DNA of 64,000 bases, taken from the NCBI GenBank assembly GCA_016715465.1, contig JADKAA010000024.1:1550001-1614000 (forward strand), in the 5' to 3' direction. This document shows, in pieces, positions 39,400 to 47,698 of the stretch. The stretch's first letter is position 1. Every line of letters starts with the position of its first letter. Source of the stretch: Saprospiraceae bacterium. Lineage in GTDB: Bacteria > Bacteroidota > Bacteroidia > Chitinophagales > Saprospiraceae. Position numbers and translations under genes: made by a program. The notes below the pieces were generated by a model that saw only the letters and a list, made by a program, of their open reading frames with translations, did no database searches and was not told the DNA's origin.

Positions 39400-39482
39400 G
39401 GATGGCTCCCTTGCCGGCATTACCCGGCCAGGTTCAATGGGTATGATCTCAGCCCCTAACGGGAGGCACCCCAGATGTTGGG
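39400..39482 (-). promoter_or_regulatory. TPP riboswitch (THI element)
   Basis: Reading the minus strand: TGGGGTGCC, then GGGGCTGAGATCATACCC, TTGAACCTGGCCGGGTAATG, and CCGGCAAGGGAGCC. These match the conserved THI-box blocks (GGGGUGCC, GGCUGAGA, ACCC, GAACCUGAUCCGGUUAAUACCGG-like, GGGA) in the right order and spacing. It ends about 70 bases before the TonB receptor ATG, so it should lower receptor expression when thiamine pyrophosphate is plentiful. A -7 like TATCTTCG lies just upstream at 39484-39491. Confidence 0.93.
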
Positions 39483-39513
39483 GCGAAGATAGGGGTTTTT
39501 GATGTTCGAAATG

Positions 39514-39590
39514 GGAAAATGTTCAAGATGTTGGAAAATGTTCAAGATGTTGGAAAATGTTCAAGATGTTGGAAAATGTTCAAGATGTTG
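39514..39590. repeat. Four exact 19-bp tandem repeats
   Basis: GGAAAATGTTCAAGATGTT starts at 39514, 39533, 39552 and 39571. Degenerate copies recur at about 39697-39735. There are no spacers, so this is not CRISPR. Confidence 0.9.
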
Positions 39591-39593
39591 GAC

Positions 39594-39660
39594 ATGTTGA
39601 GCGAAGCGGTAGCTGCTAAGTTCCGAACCGAAGGTGAGGAATCCCGAACATCGAGAGGGA
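39594..39660. repeat. Dispersed intergenic repeat, copy 2
   Basis: Closely related to 15234-15301 (GAGCGAAGCG, AGCTGC, AAGTTCCGA, CCGAAGG, GGAATCCCG, ATCGAGAGG). It sits immediately after the 19-bp tandem array and is followed by a CCTGTCTAAC-type hairpin relative. Confidence 0.7.
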
Positions 39661-39834
39661 TTAAAAACCTGTCTAACTGGCGTTAGCCATGTAGATGGGA
39701 AAATGTTGGAAATGTTCAAGATGTTGGAAATGTTCTAAAACGGATAATTTTGAGGTAAAACCCAATTGTCAATGAATTTCAACAGTTAATTGAATTTTGA
39801 TATCCCTTGAACTTTCCAATTTCTTGAAAATAAA

Positions 39835-39864
39835 AAAGGGAGAATCTTTGCAAATTCTCCCTTT
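39835..39864 (-). terminator. Terminator of tRNA-His
   Basis: AAAGGGAGAAT (39835-39845) pairs perfectly with ATTCTCCCTTT (39854-39864). On the minus strand the stem is followed by a run of Ts (TTTTTTATTTTC), directly after the tRNA. Confidence 0.8.
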
Positions 39865-39940
39865 GGGTGGCTAATGGGATTCGAACCCACGACCAATGGT
39901 ACCACAAACCACTACTCTAACCGACTGAGCTATAGCCACC
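39865..39940 (-). tRNA. tRNA-His (GTG)
   Basis: The minus strand reads GGTGGCTATAGCTCAG, D loop, anticodon stem GTGGT-TTGTGGT-ACCAT with GTG anticodon, GTCGTGGGTTCGAATCCC T-arm, and ATTAGCCACCC. It folds as a full cloverleaf with the extra 5' G typical of tRNA-His and matches bacterial tRNA-His almost base for base in acceptor and T arms. No encoded CCA. Confidence 0.97.
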
Positions 39941-40121
39941 ATGCTAAAAGCGTGGCAAAATTACGGACTTTAATTCATAAAACAGTGAAAATTTTAAAAA
40001 AATTCCCCTGCTTTGGTTTTCGTGCCTCGCCTTCAACCAGATAGATCATTATATGCCATACGGCAGGTGAGGATAATTTTTAACTTCGAATTTACAGGAT
40101 TTCAATTTCATTACTCTTTCG

Positions 40122-40129
40122 TATCTTTG
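40122..40129 (+). promoter_or_regulatory. -7 promoter element of pyrR-pyrB, nearly leaderless
   Basis: TATCTTTG matches TAnnTTTG exactly and ends only 8 bases before the ATG at 40138, so the mRNA should have almost no leader. Confidence 0.55.
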
Positions 40130-40137
40130 CCGTCATT

Positions 40138-40695
40138 ATGGATGCGCCCAGGCTTATTATAAACAAAGAGCGGTTTTTACTGACCATTGACCGGCTGTGT
40201 CATGAACTCATTGAAAATTATGGGAATTTTGAGGATACCTGCCTCATCGGCATCCAGGACCGGGGGGCTATTCTGTCGGACTTTATCATGGAGCGGCTCA
40301 AAAAACTCAACAAAAAGGTGGTGCCCAGATACGGTAAACTCGACATTACCTTTTACCGCGACGATTACCGCCACCGGGAAAAACCGCTGAAGGCTTCCAG
40401 CACCACCATGGATTTTCTTGTGGAAGGAAAAAGGGTCATCCTGGTTGATGATGTGCTTTATTCGGGTCGTACCGTACACGCGGCCATGACGGCCATTCAG
40501 GATTTTGGCCGGGCAGATCAGATCGCATTTTTGTGCCTGGTGGACCGCCGGTTCAATCGCCATTTTCCCATTCGGTCCGATTATACGGGCATTGTAGTGG
40601 ATACGGTTGACCAGACCTATGTCAAGGTAGAATGGGAGCACATACATGGGCAAAGCCAGATATTATTGCTTAACGATAAAAGCCTCACGGTATGA
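40138..40695 (+). CDS. pyrR: PyrR-type uracil phosphoribosyltransferase / pyrimidine regulator
   Basis: A 185-residue type I phosphoribosyltransferase of normal PyrR length. The PRPP-binding loop reads VILVDDVLYSGRTVHAA, and LDITFYRDDYR is the PyrR-specific segment. In Firmicutes PyrR binds pyr mRNA leaders and also makes UMP from uracil. Here the predicted leader is too short for attenuation of this operon, so the enzymatic activity, or regulation elsewhere, is more likely. Its stop overlaps the pyrB ATG by four bases. Confidence 0.9.
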   Translation: MDAPRLIINKERFLLTIDRLCHELIENYGNFEDTCLIGIQDRGAILSDFIMERLKKLNKKVVPRYGKLDITFYRDDYRHREKPLKASSTTMDFLVEGKRVILVDDVLYSGRTVHAAMTAIQDFGRADQIAFLCLVDRRFNRHFPIRSDYTGIVVDTVDQTYVKVEWEHIHGQSQILLLNDKSLTV

Positions 40696-41624
40696 GTCAG
40701 GGTTCACAGCTGAGTACCAAACACCTGCTGGGTATCAAATACATCACCCGCGAGGATATTTTCACCATTTTTAAGGCCGCGACCGATTTCAAAGAAGTCA
40801 TTAACCGGCCCATCAAAAAGGTGCCCTCGTTGCGGGATGTGACCATCGTCAACCTGTTTTTTGAAAACTCCACCCGTACCCGTATATCGTTTGAGCTGGC
40901 TGAGCGCAGGCTTACGGCAGACGTGCTCAATTTTACGGCATCCTCTTCTTCGGTATCGAAAGGGGAGACCCTGCTCGATACGGTCAACAACATCCTGGCC
41001 ATGAAGGTGGACATGGTGGTCATGCGCCACCCTGCTCCCGGAGCCCATGTGTTTCTGGCCAACCACATCGATGCCAACATTATCAACGCGGGAGATGGTA
41101 CGCATGAGCATCCCACACAAGCCTTGCTCGACGCCTTTTCGATGATGGAAGTGATAGGCAACCTCGAAGGAAAGAACATCCTCATTGTCGGCGATATCCT
41201 GCACAGCAGAGTGGCACTGTCCAATATACTTTGTTTGAAGAAACTCGGCGCCAACGTCACCGTCTGTGGCCCTCCCACACTCATACCCAAACACATTGAA
41301 TCACTCGGTGTGCGGGTAGAATACAACATCCTGGAAGCACTGAAATGGTGCGACGTGGCCAATGTGTTGCGCATCCAACTGGAGAGGCAGGACATCAAGT
41401 ACATACCGTCCTTAAGGGAGTATGCCATGTATTACGGAGTGACCAGGGATTTGCTCGACAAGGTGCAAAAACCGATCGTCATCATGCACCCGGGGCCCAT
41501 CAACAGGGGGGTGGAGATCAGCAGTGATGCCGCAGATTCCGAACATTCCATCATCCTGGACCAGGTAGAAAATGGTGTAGCCATCCGCATGGCAGTGCTT
41601 TACCTGCTTGCCGGCAAAAAATAA
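40692..41624 (+). CDS. pyrB: Aspartate carbamoyltransferase catalytic subunit
   Basis: A 310-residue enzyme with carbamoyl-phosphate loop FFENSTRTRISFE, the second-site loop SVSKGET, MRHPAPGAHVF, HPTQALLDAFSM and HPGPINRGVEI. It makes N-carbamoyl-aspartate in the cytoplasm, the committed step of pyrimidine synthesis. Translationally coupled to pyrR. No pyrI regulatory subunit follows, in keeping with PyrR-linked ATCases. Confidence 0.95.
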   Translation: MSQGSQLSTKHLLGIKYITREDIFTIFKAATDFKEVINRPIKKVPSLRDVTIVNLFFENSTRTRISFELAERRLTADVLNFTASSSSVSKGETLLDTVNNILAMKVDMVVMRHPAPGAHVFLANHIDANIINAGDGTHEHPTQALLDAFSMMEVIGNLEGKNILIVGDILHSRVALSNILCLKKLGANVTVCGPPTLIPKHIESLGVRVEYNILEALKWCDVANVLRIQLERQDIKYIPSLREYAMYYGVTRDLLDKVQKPIVIMHPGPINRGVEISSDAADSEHSIILDQVENGVAIRMAVLYLLAGKK

Positions 41625-41684
41625 GGAGTGTTAAAATATTATTAAAATTATTCATACAAAGGAAAGCAGGGAAACATTTTTGTC

Positions 41685-41692
41685 TAATTTTG
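41685..41692 (+). promoter_or_regulatory. -7 promoter element of the TlpA-like gene
   Basis: TAATTTTG matches TAnnTTTG, 22 bases before the ATG at 41715. Confidence 0.45.
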
Positions 41693-41714
41693 AGTCTCAT
41701 TTTTACGTAAAATT

Positions 41715-43154
41715 ATGAAAGTGTATAAAAACGTATTGTCCGTATTATTCTGTTTTATTTTTTCTCTTTTCGCTTATCAGCCACTTAGGGCTCAGGAAGC
41801 CTACCACATCAATTTCAAGATCGATGACTATGCCAACGACACGTTGATCATTGGCTTTTACTATGGAGAAAAACAATTGGTGAAAGACACCGTGTACGCT
41901 ACCAAAAAAGGAGAGTTTACATTCAAGGGAACTGAAAAGTTGGATGACGGGATGTACATCGCTTTGATGAAACCCGAAAATACCTTTGTTCAATTTATCG
42001 TATTTGGTGAAGACAATAAATTTGATATAAAATTCAACAAGGCTGAAACCGCAAAGCTCAGTTTTAAAAACTCTCCGGAGAACAAACGGTTTTATGACTA
42101 CATGGACTACATCAAAGAAAAGCGGGATATGGCAACGCCCATGCGGGACAGCCTTACCAAGCTGAAAGAAAAAGGCAAGGACGATCCATCGCTGCAATCC
42201 AAACTCGACAAAATTGACGTCGAAGTTAAAGCCTACCAGGAAAAGTTTATAAAAGATTATAATGGCAGTTATACAGCCAACCTTATTGAATCAAATTTTG
42301 ATGTGGTGGTGCCTGAATATGAAGGCCCAGAAGAAGAAGTACAACTCAAGCGCTACCGCTATTACAAGCAACACTACTTTGATTATATGGATTGGAATTT
42401 TCCGGCTTTGATCAGAACGCCCTACGTGCATCAAAAGATTGACTATTACGTCAAAAAACTCACTGTACAGAGTCCGGACAGCCTCATTATTTCCGTCAGG
42501 GATGTTCTCAAAAAACTGGAAAACAACCCAGATGCGGAAAAATATTATCTGTCTCATTTTCTAAATGAATTTGCCAATTCCAAGATCATAGGCATGGACA
42601 AAGTCTTTGTCTATCTGGCAGATAATTATTACGCAAAAGGTAAAGCCACCTGGGTAAAAGAGGAAAATCTCAAAAAGATCCTCGACAGTGCCAACGACTT
42701 GAGAAACATCCTTATTGGCGAGATATTTCCCAATATTACCACTTTCAAAGAAGACAATACTGCTGTGGTACTTCACAACGTCAAATCAAAATATACCCTG
42801 CTTGTATTCTGGGCTCCGGATTGCGGACACTGTAAAAAATCCATGCCGGATATCCTTAAATATGCCGAGGAATTTAAGAGCCAGGGCTTGACCACCATTA
42901 CGGTTTGCACCAAAGGTGGTGACAAAGCCAATACCTGCTGGGAAGGCGTGAAGGAAAAACAAATGGAAGCGCTGATCAATACAGGAGATCAATATCAGCG
43001 TTATCGCCAGCTCGTTCATTTTCAGACCACACCCAAGATGTTCATTCTCGATGAGAAGAAAGAAATTCTTTTCAAAGACCTGCCCGCCGAGGAAATAGGC
43101 AATGTGATGAAGGAGATCATTAAGATGGACGCGGAGAAAGGGAAAAAGTCGTAG
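41715..43154 (+). CDS. TlpA-like thioredoxin-fold protein with DUF4369/DUF5106-like N-terminus
   Basis: A 479-residue exported protein. Signal peptide (FIFSLFAYQPLRAQ), a DUF4369-like beta domain (about 30-120, ANDTLIIGFYYGEKQLVKDTVYATKKGEFTFKG in part), a DUF5106-like helical middle rich in KLKEKGKDDPSLQSKL, and a C-terminal thioredoxin fold with active-site CGHC in FWAPDCGHCKKSMP (about 370) and cis-Pro loop TTPKMFIL. It probably acts as a periplasmic thiol oxidoreductase, for instance reducing cytochrome or secreted-protein cysteines. Monocistronic, with its own promoter. Confidence 0.85.
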   Translation: MKVYKNVLSVLFCFIFSLFAYQPLRAQEAYHINFKIDDYANDTLIIGFYYGEKQLVKDTVYATKKGEFTFKGTEKLDDGMYIALMKPENTFVQFIVFGEDNKFDIKFNKAETAKLSFKNSPENKRFYDYMDYIKEKRDMATPMRDSLTKLKEKGKDDPSLQSKLDKIDVEVKAYQEKFIKDYNGSYTANLIESNFDVVVPEYEGPEEEVQLKRYRYYKQHYFDYMDWNFPALIRTPYVHQKIDYYVKKLTVQSPDSLIISVRDVLKKLENNPDAEKYYLSHFLNEFANSKIIGMDKVFVYLADNYYAKGKATWVKEENLKKILDSANDLRNILIGEIFPNITTFKEDNTAVVLHNVKSKYTLLVFWAPDCGHCKKSMPDILKYAEEFKSQGLTTITVCTKGGDKANTCWEGVKEKQMEALINTGDQYQRYRQLVHFQTTPKMFILDEKKEILFKDLPAEEIGNVMKEIIKMDAEKGKKS

Positions 43155-43156
43155 GG

Positions 43157-43329
43157 CAATACGGCTTGTTCAATACGCCTTCGGCTTACGGCAATACGCT
43201 TTGCTTAGTTCAATACGCTTTGCTTAGTTCAATACGCTTCGCTTAGTTCAATACGCTTCGCTTAGAGCAAAGCGCCTTCGGCTTAGAGCAAAGCGCCTTC
43301 GGCTTAGAGCAAAGCGCATTCGGCTTAGA
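43157..43329. repeat. Eight-unit tandem repeat of 19-21 bp
   Basis: Units run TTCAATACGCTTTGCTTAG, with later units changed to AGCAAAGCGCCTTCGGCTTAG. Each later unit contains a GCCTTCGGC mini-hairpin. It begins directly after the TlpA-like stop. No spacers of constant length, so not CRISPR. Confidence 0.85.
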
Positions 43330-43527
43330 CCAATGCTAAAAGTTAGCTTTTTTCACAAGAACATTTTAATATTCACAACGAAATTCGTTGTTGCCACTCG
43401 CGGTGCTCGTGGTTCCCTTACTAAAATGACTTGTCTGTCATTTTTTTGTTGTGCAAACCGTGCGGTCATGCCTCATGGCAATATCAATTCGATTTGTGGG
43501 TTATATCTGTCTTACTGCCAATCAATT
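43330..43527. other. Spacer between tandem repeat and tyrS
   Basis: No gene visible. The tract next to tyrS (about 43539-43566) is a CCCTAGTCCCTAGCCCC-type low-complexity repeat that encodes the last residues of tyrS on the other strand. Confidence 0.4.
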
Positions 43528-44835
43528 CTATGAAGCAACCCTAGTCCCTAGCCCCTCATCCCTCACCCCTATCAAATACTTGTTCTTCTTCCCGTTTTCC
43601 AAGAGCAGGTATTTGCCGTGGAGCAGGTCTGCTGCAGTCACCTGGTGTTCTATGTTTTCTACCTTGTGTTTGTTGATGCTAACCGCTTTGTTTTGAATGG
43701 CCTTGCGGGCCTCACTTTTGGAAGACAGGATGCCGGTATGGTCGGTCATGAGGTCGATGATGCCCACGCTATCGGAAAGTGTAGATGCCGCTACTTCCTT
43801 GTGGGTAATTTCTTCTTTGACCATGTCCAGTTGGGCGGAGGAGAAGTTGCGAAGGGCTTCGGGGGTATCATAGGATTTGCCGAAGAGGAGTTCGCTGACC
43901 TGTTGAACGGACTGAAGGTCTTCTGCACTGTGGACCCTTGCGGTGAGTTCTTCTGCCAGGATTTGTTTGAGTGCGCGTGGGTTTTCTTCGTGTTGCTCTT
44001 CGAGGTTTGTTACTTCCTGCCTTGATTTTAACGTAAAATAACGCATGAATTTGGAGATGTCAGCATCGTCAGCATTGATCCAGAATTGGTAAAATTTATA
44101 GGGCGAGGTACGGCTTGGGTCGAGCCATAGGTTGCCTTCTTCACTTTTACCAAATTTTTTGCCATCGGCTTTGGTGAGCAGAGGTGTGGTGACTGCAAAG
44201 GCCTTTCCATCTTCGAGGTGGCGGCGAATGAATTCGGTGCCGGAAGTGATGTTGCCCCACTGGTCGCTGCCTCCCATCTGGATGCGACAACCATACTGTT
44301 TGTAGAGGCATAAAAAGTCATATGCCTGGAGTAGCTGGTAACTGAATTCGGTGAATGACAAGCCAGTTTCAAGCCTGTTTTTCACGCTGTCTTTGGACAT
44401 CATGTAGTTTACCGTAAGGGTCTTGCCCACATCGCGGAGAAAGTCCAGGACCTTCATGTTTTGATAGAAATCCAGATTATTGACCACAATGGCCTTATTG
44501 GGCCCGTCAAAATCCAGAAACTTTTTCACCTGTTCCAATTGGAAACGGAGATTGTTGTCGAGTTCGTCCTCGGATTTGAGTTCCCTTTCCTTGTCTTTGC
44601 CGGAGGGGTCGCCGATACGACCCGTGGCTCCTCCCATAAGTACGATGGGCTGGTGACCGCTGAGTTGGAAGAGTTTCAGCAGCTGAATCTGCACAAAGTT
44701 GCCAATGGTCATGGATGGGGCAGTAGGGTCAAAGCCGATATAGCCCACCACGGCACCGGAATTGAGAAAGTCATCGGCACCGGGTGTCATGTCGTGGAGC
44801 ATGCCCCTCCATTTTAATTCTTCCAAAAAGTTCAT
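43528..44835 (-). CDS. tyrS: Tyrosyl-tRNA synthetase
   Basis: A 435-residue class I enzyme. It has the GYIGFDPTAPSMTIGNFV ATP site, GGATGRIGDPSGK, tyrosine-pocket residues in MGGSDQWGNI, the KFGKS loop (in ADGKKFGKSEEGN) and a C-terminal S4 domain (about 365-425). The usual HIGH motif is TIGN here (residues 43-46). The final residues (RDEGLGTRVAS) come from a low-complexity repeat and look like a recent 3' extension after LIGV. A -7 element TAAATTTG lies at 44852-44859, 16 bases before the ATG. Attaches tyrosine to tRNA-Tyr in the cytoplasm. Confidence 0.92.
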   Translation of the reverse strand: MNFLEELKWRGMLHDMTPGADDFLNSGAVVGYIGFDPTAPSMTIGNFVQIQLLKLFQLSGHQPIVLMGGATGRIGDPSGKDKERELKSEDELDNNLRFQLEQVKKFLDFDGPNKAIVVNNLDFYQNMKVLDFLRDVGKTLTVNYMMSKDSVKNRLETGLSFTEFSYQLLQAYDFLCLYKQYGCRIQMGGSDQWGNITSGTEFIRRHLEDGKAFAVTTPLLTKADGKKFGKSEEGNLWLDPSRTSPYKFYQFWINADDADISKFMRYFTLKSRQEVTNLEEQHEENPRALKQILAEELTARVHSAEDLQSVQQVSELLFGKSYDTPEALRNFSSAQLDMVKEEITHKEVAASTLSDSVGIIDLMTDHTGILSSKSEARKAIQNKAVSINKHKVENIEHQVTAADLLHGKYLLLENGKKNKYLIGVRDEGLGTRVAS

Positions 44836-44851
44836 ACAGTTAAAATTTGCG

Positions 44852-44859
44852 CAAATTTA
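44852..44859 (-). promoter_or_regulatory. -7 promoter element of tyrS
   Basis: Minus strand TAAATTTG, matching TAnnTTTG; predicts a leader of about 10 bases. Confidence 0.5.
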
Positions 44860-44911
44860 TACTTTTTATCGGTGGGCTTAAAACGGAATTATATCCCTAC
44901 GGCGAAGCCGA

Positions 44912-45784
44912 TTAGAAGGAAGTGCGGAAAGAGGCCATTTCTTCATTGTATTTTTTAAACCAGGTTACCTGCCTTTTGGCATAGTTTCGGCTGTGTTGCT
45001 TTATTTTATCCACGGCATCATCCAGGGTACATTGACCCTCAAAATGGTCAAATAATTCCTGATAGCCTACTGTTTCGAGGGCTTTTAATCCACGATGTGG
45101 AAACAGCGACCTGGCTTCCTCCAATAGCCCGGCAGCTATCATGCGATCTACGCGATCATCGATGCGGGCATACAAGATTTCCCGGGGAAGGTCGATGTAG
45201 TGGTAACGTATGGCAAAGGGCCGTTCTTTCCGTTCTCCTTTTTTAAAGGCAGAAAATGGTTTGCCGGTCGAACGAATGACTGATAGGGCGCGCAAGACCC
45301 TGCGGGCATTATTCAGGTCGATTGAATCAAAAGTCAACTTGTCTTTCTGTTGAAGTTCAAGACATAAAGGCGCTAAGCCTTTTTCTGACAATTCTTCGGC
45401 CAGGGCAGCGTTGACCGATTCGTCTATGGCCGGAAAAAAATCGAGTCCGTGGGTGATGGCTTTGAGGTAGAAGCCCGTTCCTCCGGCCATAACGGCGGAA
45501 TCACCGTTTTGGAAATATTGTTCCAGTGCCCGGATGGCCTCCTGTTCAAAGGTGCCGGCATCGTAAAGTTCGTGAATGGATGTGTGGCCGATGAAATGAT
45601 GGTGTACGCCAAGCATTTCTGCTTCTGTGGGTTTGGCAACTCCAATATTGAGTTCGCGGTAAATCTGGCGGCTGTCGGCGGAGAAGACTTCTGCCTGGTG
45701 TTCCAAGGCTACATCTACGGCTAGGGCAGATTTTCCGGAAGCAGTGGGTCCCGCAATTATGATTAATTCTTTACTTTTATGCAA
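44912..45784 (-). CDS. miaA: tRNA dimethylallyltransferase
   Basis: A 290-residue enzyme with P-loop GPTASGKS, the DSRQIYRELNIGVAKPT motif, GGTGFYLKA and ARRVLRALSV, then NYAKRQVTWFKK close to the C-terminus. It adds dimethylallyl to A37 of tRNAs that read UNN codons, the first step of ms2i6A/ms2io6A synthesis. miaE, the last step, is 4.4 kb away. A TAAATTTG -7 element lies at 45846-45853 on the minus strand within a 17-bp palindrome. Confidence 0.95.
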   Translation of the reverse strand: MHKSKELIIIAGPTASGKSALAVDVALEHQAEVFSADSRQIYRELNIGVAKPTEAEMLGVHHHFIGHTSIHELYDAGTFEQEAIRALEQYFQNGDSAVMAGGTGFYLKAITHGLDFFPAIDESVNAALAEELSEKGLAPLCLELQQKDKLTFDSIDLNNARRVLRALSVIRSTGKPFSAFKKGERKERPFAIRYHYIDLPREILYARIDDRVDRMIAAGLLEEARSLFPHRGLKALETVGYQELFDHFEGQCTLDDAVDKIKQHSRNYAKRQVTWFKKYNEEMASFRTSF

Positions 45785-45843
45785 AATTTGAGGTTTAACC
45801 CTGTTTGGAGCCCTAAGCCGGCCTTGACCCAGGGCTTTGAAAA

Positions 45844-45860
45844 GGCAAATTTAATTTGCC
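45844..45860. promoter_or_regulatory. Palindrome over the miaA -7 element
   Basis: GGCAAAT-TTA-ATTTGCC is an inverted repeat of 7-bp arms. Minus-strand TAAATTTG (45853-45846) inside it is the likely miaA -7 box; the acyltransferase ATG is 16 bases away on the other side. Confidence 0.45.
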
Positions 45861-45875
45861 ATTACGACAAAATAC

Positions 45876-47021
45876 ATGATTTACAGACTATTATTCTATT
45901 TTGCCAACCTGATTATCCGAATTTACTATCGAAAGATCCACACTTTCGGTCTGGAAGACATACCCAGGGATAAACCATTGCTGATTGTGTCCAACCACCC
46001 AAGTGGTTTTATCGAACCCATCCTCATGGCTTGTTTGTTTCCCATTGATCTCCATTTTTTGGTAAGGGGAGATCTCTTTGAAAAAAAAATATTGCGATTT
46101 CTACTCGTGTCCACCAATCAGGTTCCTATTTATCGTTTTCGGGATGGATTCGCCGGATTGAGAAATAATCAAAAGACCATTGCCAAAACGATTGAAGTAC
46201 TTAAGCAAAACAAGGCCATCATTATATTTGCGGAGGGCAGCACCAATGCGGATATTTTTCTCAGGCCATTCCAAAAAGGCATGGCGCGTATGGCATTCCA
46301 ATCCATGGATGGCAGTCCCGACCTGGATTTGCACATCCTCCCGGTTGGGGTGACTTTTAGTGCTTCCACCCGTCCAGGCACCGAGGTTATACTCCGTGCG
46401 GGAAAGGCATTTCCGGTCAGGGAGTTTTACACAGCCGATCCAAGAATGTCCAAAGATAAGATGGAGGAATTAAATTTATACACCAGGGACAGAGTATTGG
46501 AGCAGATGATCCACCTGCCCGACAGGGCACAGGAGGCTTCTTTCCGGCAGGCATGGCTCATGTACAATAAACCCAGCCACACCGGTTTTTTGCCCCGGAT
46601 TGTAAAGGATGGCGCTTTGTTTTCTTATCTGAAGGAGGTTGAGGCTAGGATAAACAATACAACCACCGCGTCACTAAGCACTCCAGACCCCATGCGGGTT
46701 TCCCCTGCGCTGGGCTTCAGGCAAACAAACTGGCACTGGCTAATGCTGCCGTTCGCCATTCTGGGCTTTGTGTTGTGGTTTATACCTGTATTTGCAGGGT
46801 TTTATCTGGCAAATGCTAAAGTAAAACAACGGGAGTTCAAGGCATCGGTTCAGGCTAGTGCCTCGGGGGGATTTACGGCCATTTACATCGCGGTTTGTTT
46901 GCTTACGTCGCTATTTATCTGGCCTGTCGGCAAGGTACTCCCGGGTTTTGTGGTGGCTGTTTTTATGGGCATTTCTACCCTGTACTTTTGGGAAAAACAA
47001 CAATTGGCAAAAGCAGCTTAA
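45876..47021 (+). CDS. PlsC-type glycerol-phosphate acyltransferase-like protein
   Basis: A 381-residue protein. Residues about 20-190 carry the acyltransferase blocks: VSNHPSGFIEPIL (NHx5E, where most members have D), a VPIYRFRDGF block, FAEGSTNADIFLRPFQKG (EGS) and a VGVTFSAST block. The C-terminus has two TM regions (about 285-310 and 330-365). It probably acylates lysophosphatidic acid or a related lyso-lipid at the inner membrane. Divergent from miaA, sharing a short control region. Confidence 0.8.
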   Translation: MIYRLLFYFANLIIRIYYRKIHTFGLEDIPRDKPLLIVSNHPSGFIEPILMACLFPIDLHFLVRGDLFEKKILRFLLVSTNQVPIYRFRDGFAGLRNNQKTIAKTIEVLKQNKAIIIFAEGSTNADIFLRPFQKGMARMAFQSMDGSPDLDLHILPVGVTFSASTRPGTEVILRAGKAFPVREFYTADPRMSKDKMEELNLYTRDRVLEQMIHLPDRAQEASFRQAWLMYNKPSHTGFLPRIVKDGALFSYLKEVEARINNTTTASLSTPDPMRVSPALGFRQTNWHWLMLPFAILGFVLWFIPVFAGFYLANAKVKQREFKASVQASASGGFTAIYIAVCLLTSLFIWPVGKVLPGFVVAVFMGISTLYFWEKQQLAKAA

Positions 47022-47140
47022 TAGTTCAGAGGATTTGACCAATAGATTAATCTATCCTGTCATTAAGGAGATAATTTTAGTAGTTTATACAATTGAGGGC
47101 ATTACAGAGACGTTATTTTTAACTAATAATACAAACACCT

Positions 47141-47524
47141 ATGAAAAGATTGCTGATATTTTCCTTTTTGTGGACAGCGCTGAGTTGCGGCAATGAGGTA
47201 GAAACAATTCAAGCCGATAGTCAAATTATGGGCAAGTGGATTCAAAGGTCAAGTACGCTGGTTGAAGCAAAATTGGAACGAACTTCCCGGTTTGACACGT
47301 TTGATAAGGGCTTTACCTTTTTTGAGGACGGCACCTTCATTGAACGAAGTGATGGGGGCATATGCATTGGTGAAAATTGCATTATGGAAGATTATTATGG
47401 CACCATGGAATGGCTGGATGCCGATATGATCAGGCTCCGTGTGACCAATTTTAGGGGTCCATCTGATTTGACCTATACTTTTCAGATCACACCAGTCCAG
47501 CAATTGATATTGTTGCGGAAATAA
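47141..47524 (+). CDS. Small lipoprotein, lipocalin-like, unknown function
   Basis: A 127-residue protein. MKRLLIFSFLWTALSC is a lipoprotein signal (Cys16). GKWIQRSSTLVE, FFEDGTFIERSDG and MEWLDADMIRLRV follow the strand pattern of short lipocalin-like Bacteroidota lipoproteins, where an initial GKW is typical. No neighbours in operon. Confidence 0.65.
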   Translation: MKRLLIFSFLWTALSCGNEVETIQADSQIMGKWIQRSSTLVEAKLERTSRFDTFDKGFTFFEDGTFIERSDGGICIGENCIMEDYYGTMEWLDADMIRLRVTNFRGPSDLTYTFQITPVQQLILLRK

Positions 47525-47621
47525 TAATCCATTCCTAAACGCTGTAGCAGCAGGTTTTTCTGGTTTGAAAATATAACATGTCCTGTAAACCGTAGTAGTT
47601 TAAATCATACCAATTTTATAT

Positions 47622-47651
47622 TTTGTATGATGATATTTTATTATATCTTTG
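47622..47651 (+). promoter_or_regulatory. Full Bacteroidota promoter of the YkuK-like gene
   Basis: TTTG at 47622-47625, 18-base spacer, TATCTTTG at 47644-47651. Both -33 and -7 elements are present; the ATG is at 47699. Confidence 0.65.
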
Positions 47652-47698
47652 AATGGTGTTAGATCTCTAAGACCAAAGGATAATAAATGGTTTGAGCT

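Noticed and set aside
39514..39590. CRISPR-like array
   Set aside because: Repeats abut one another with no spacers and no cas genes are near.
40138..40695. Adenine or hypoxanthine phosphoribosyltransferase
   Set aside because: Length, LDITFYRDDYR segment and coupling to pyrB favour PyrR.
43157..43329. CRISPR-like array
   Set aside because: Units of 19-21 bases without unique spacers; simple tandem repeat.
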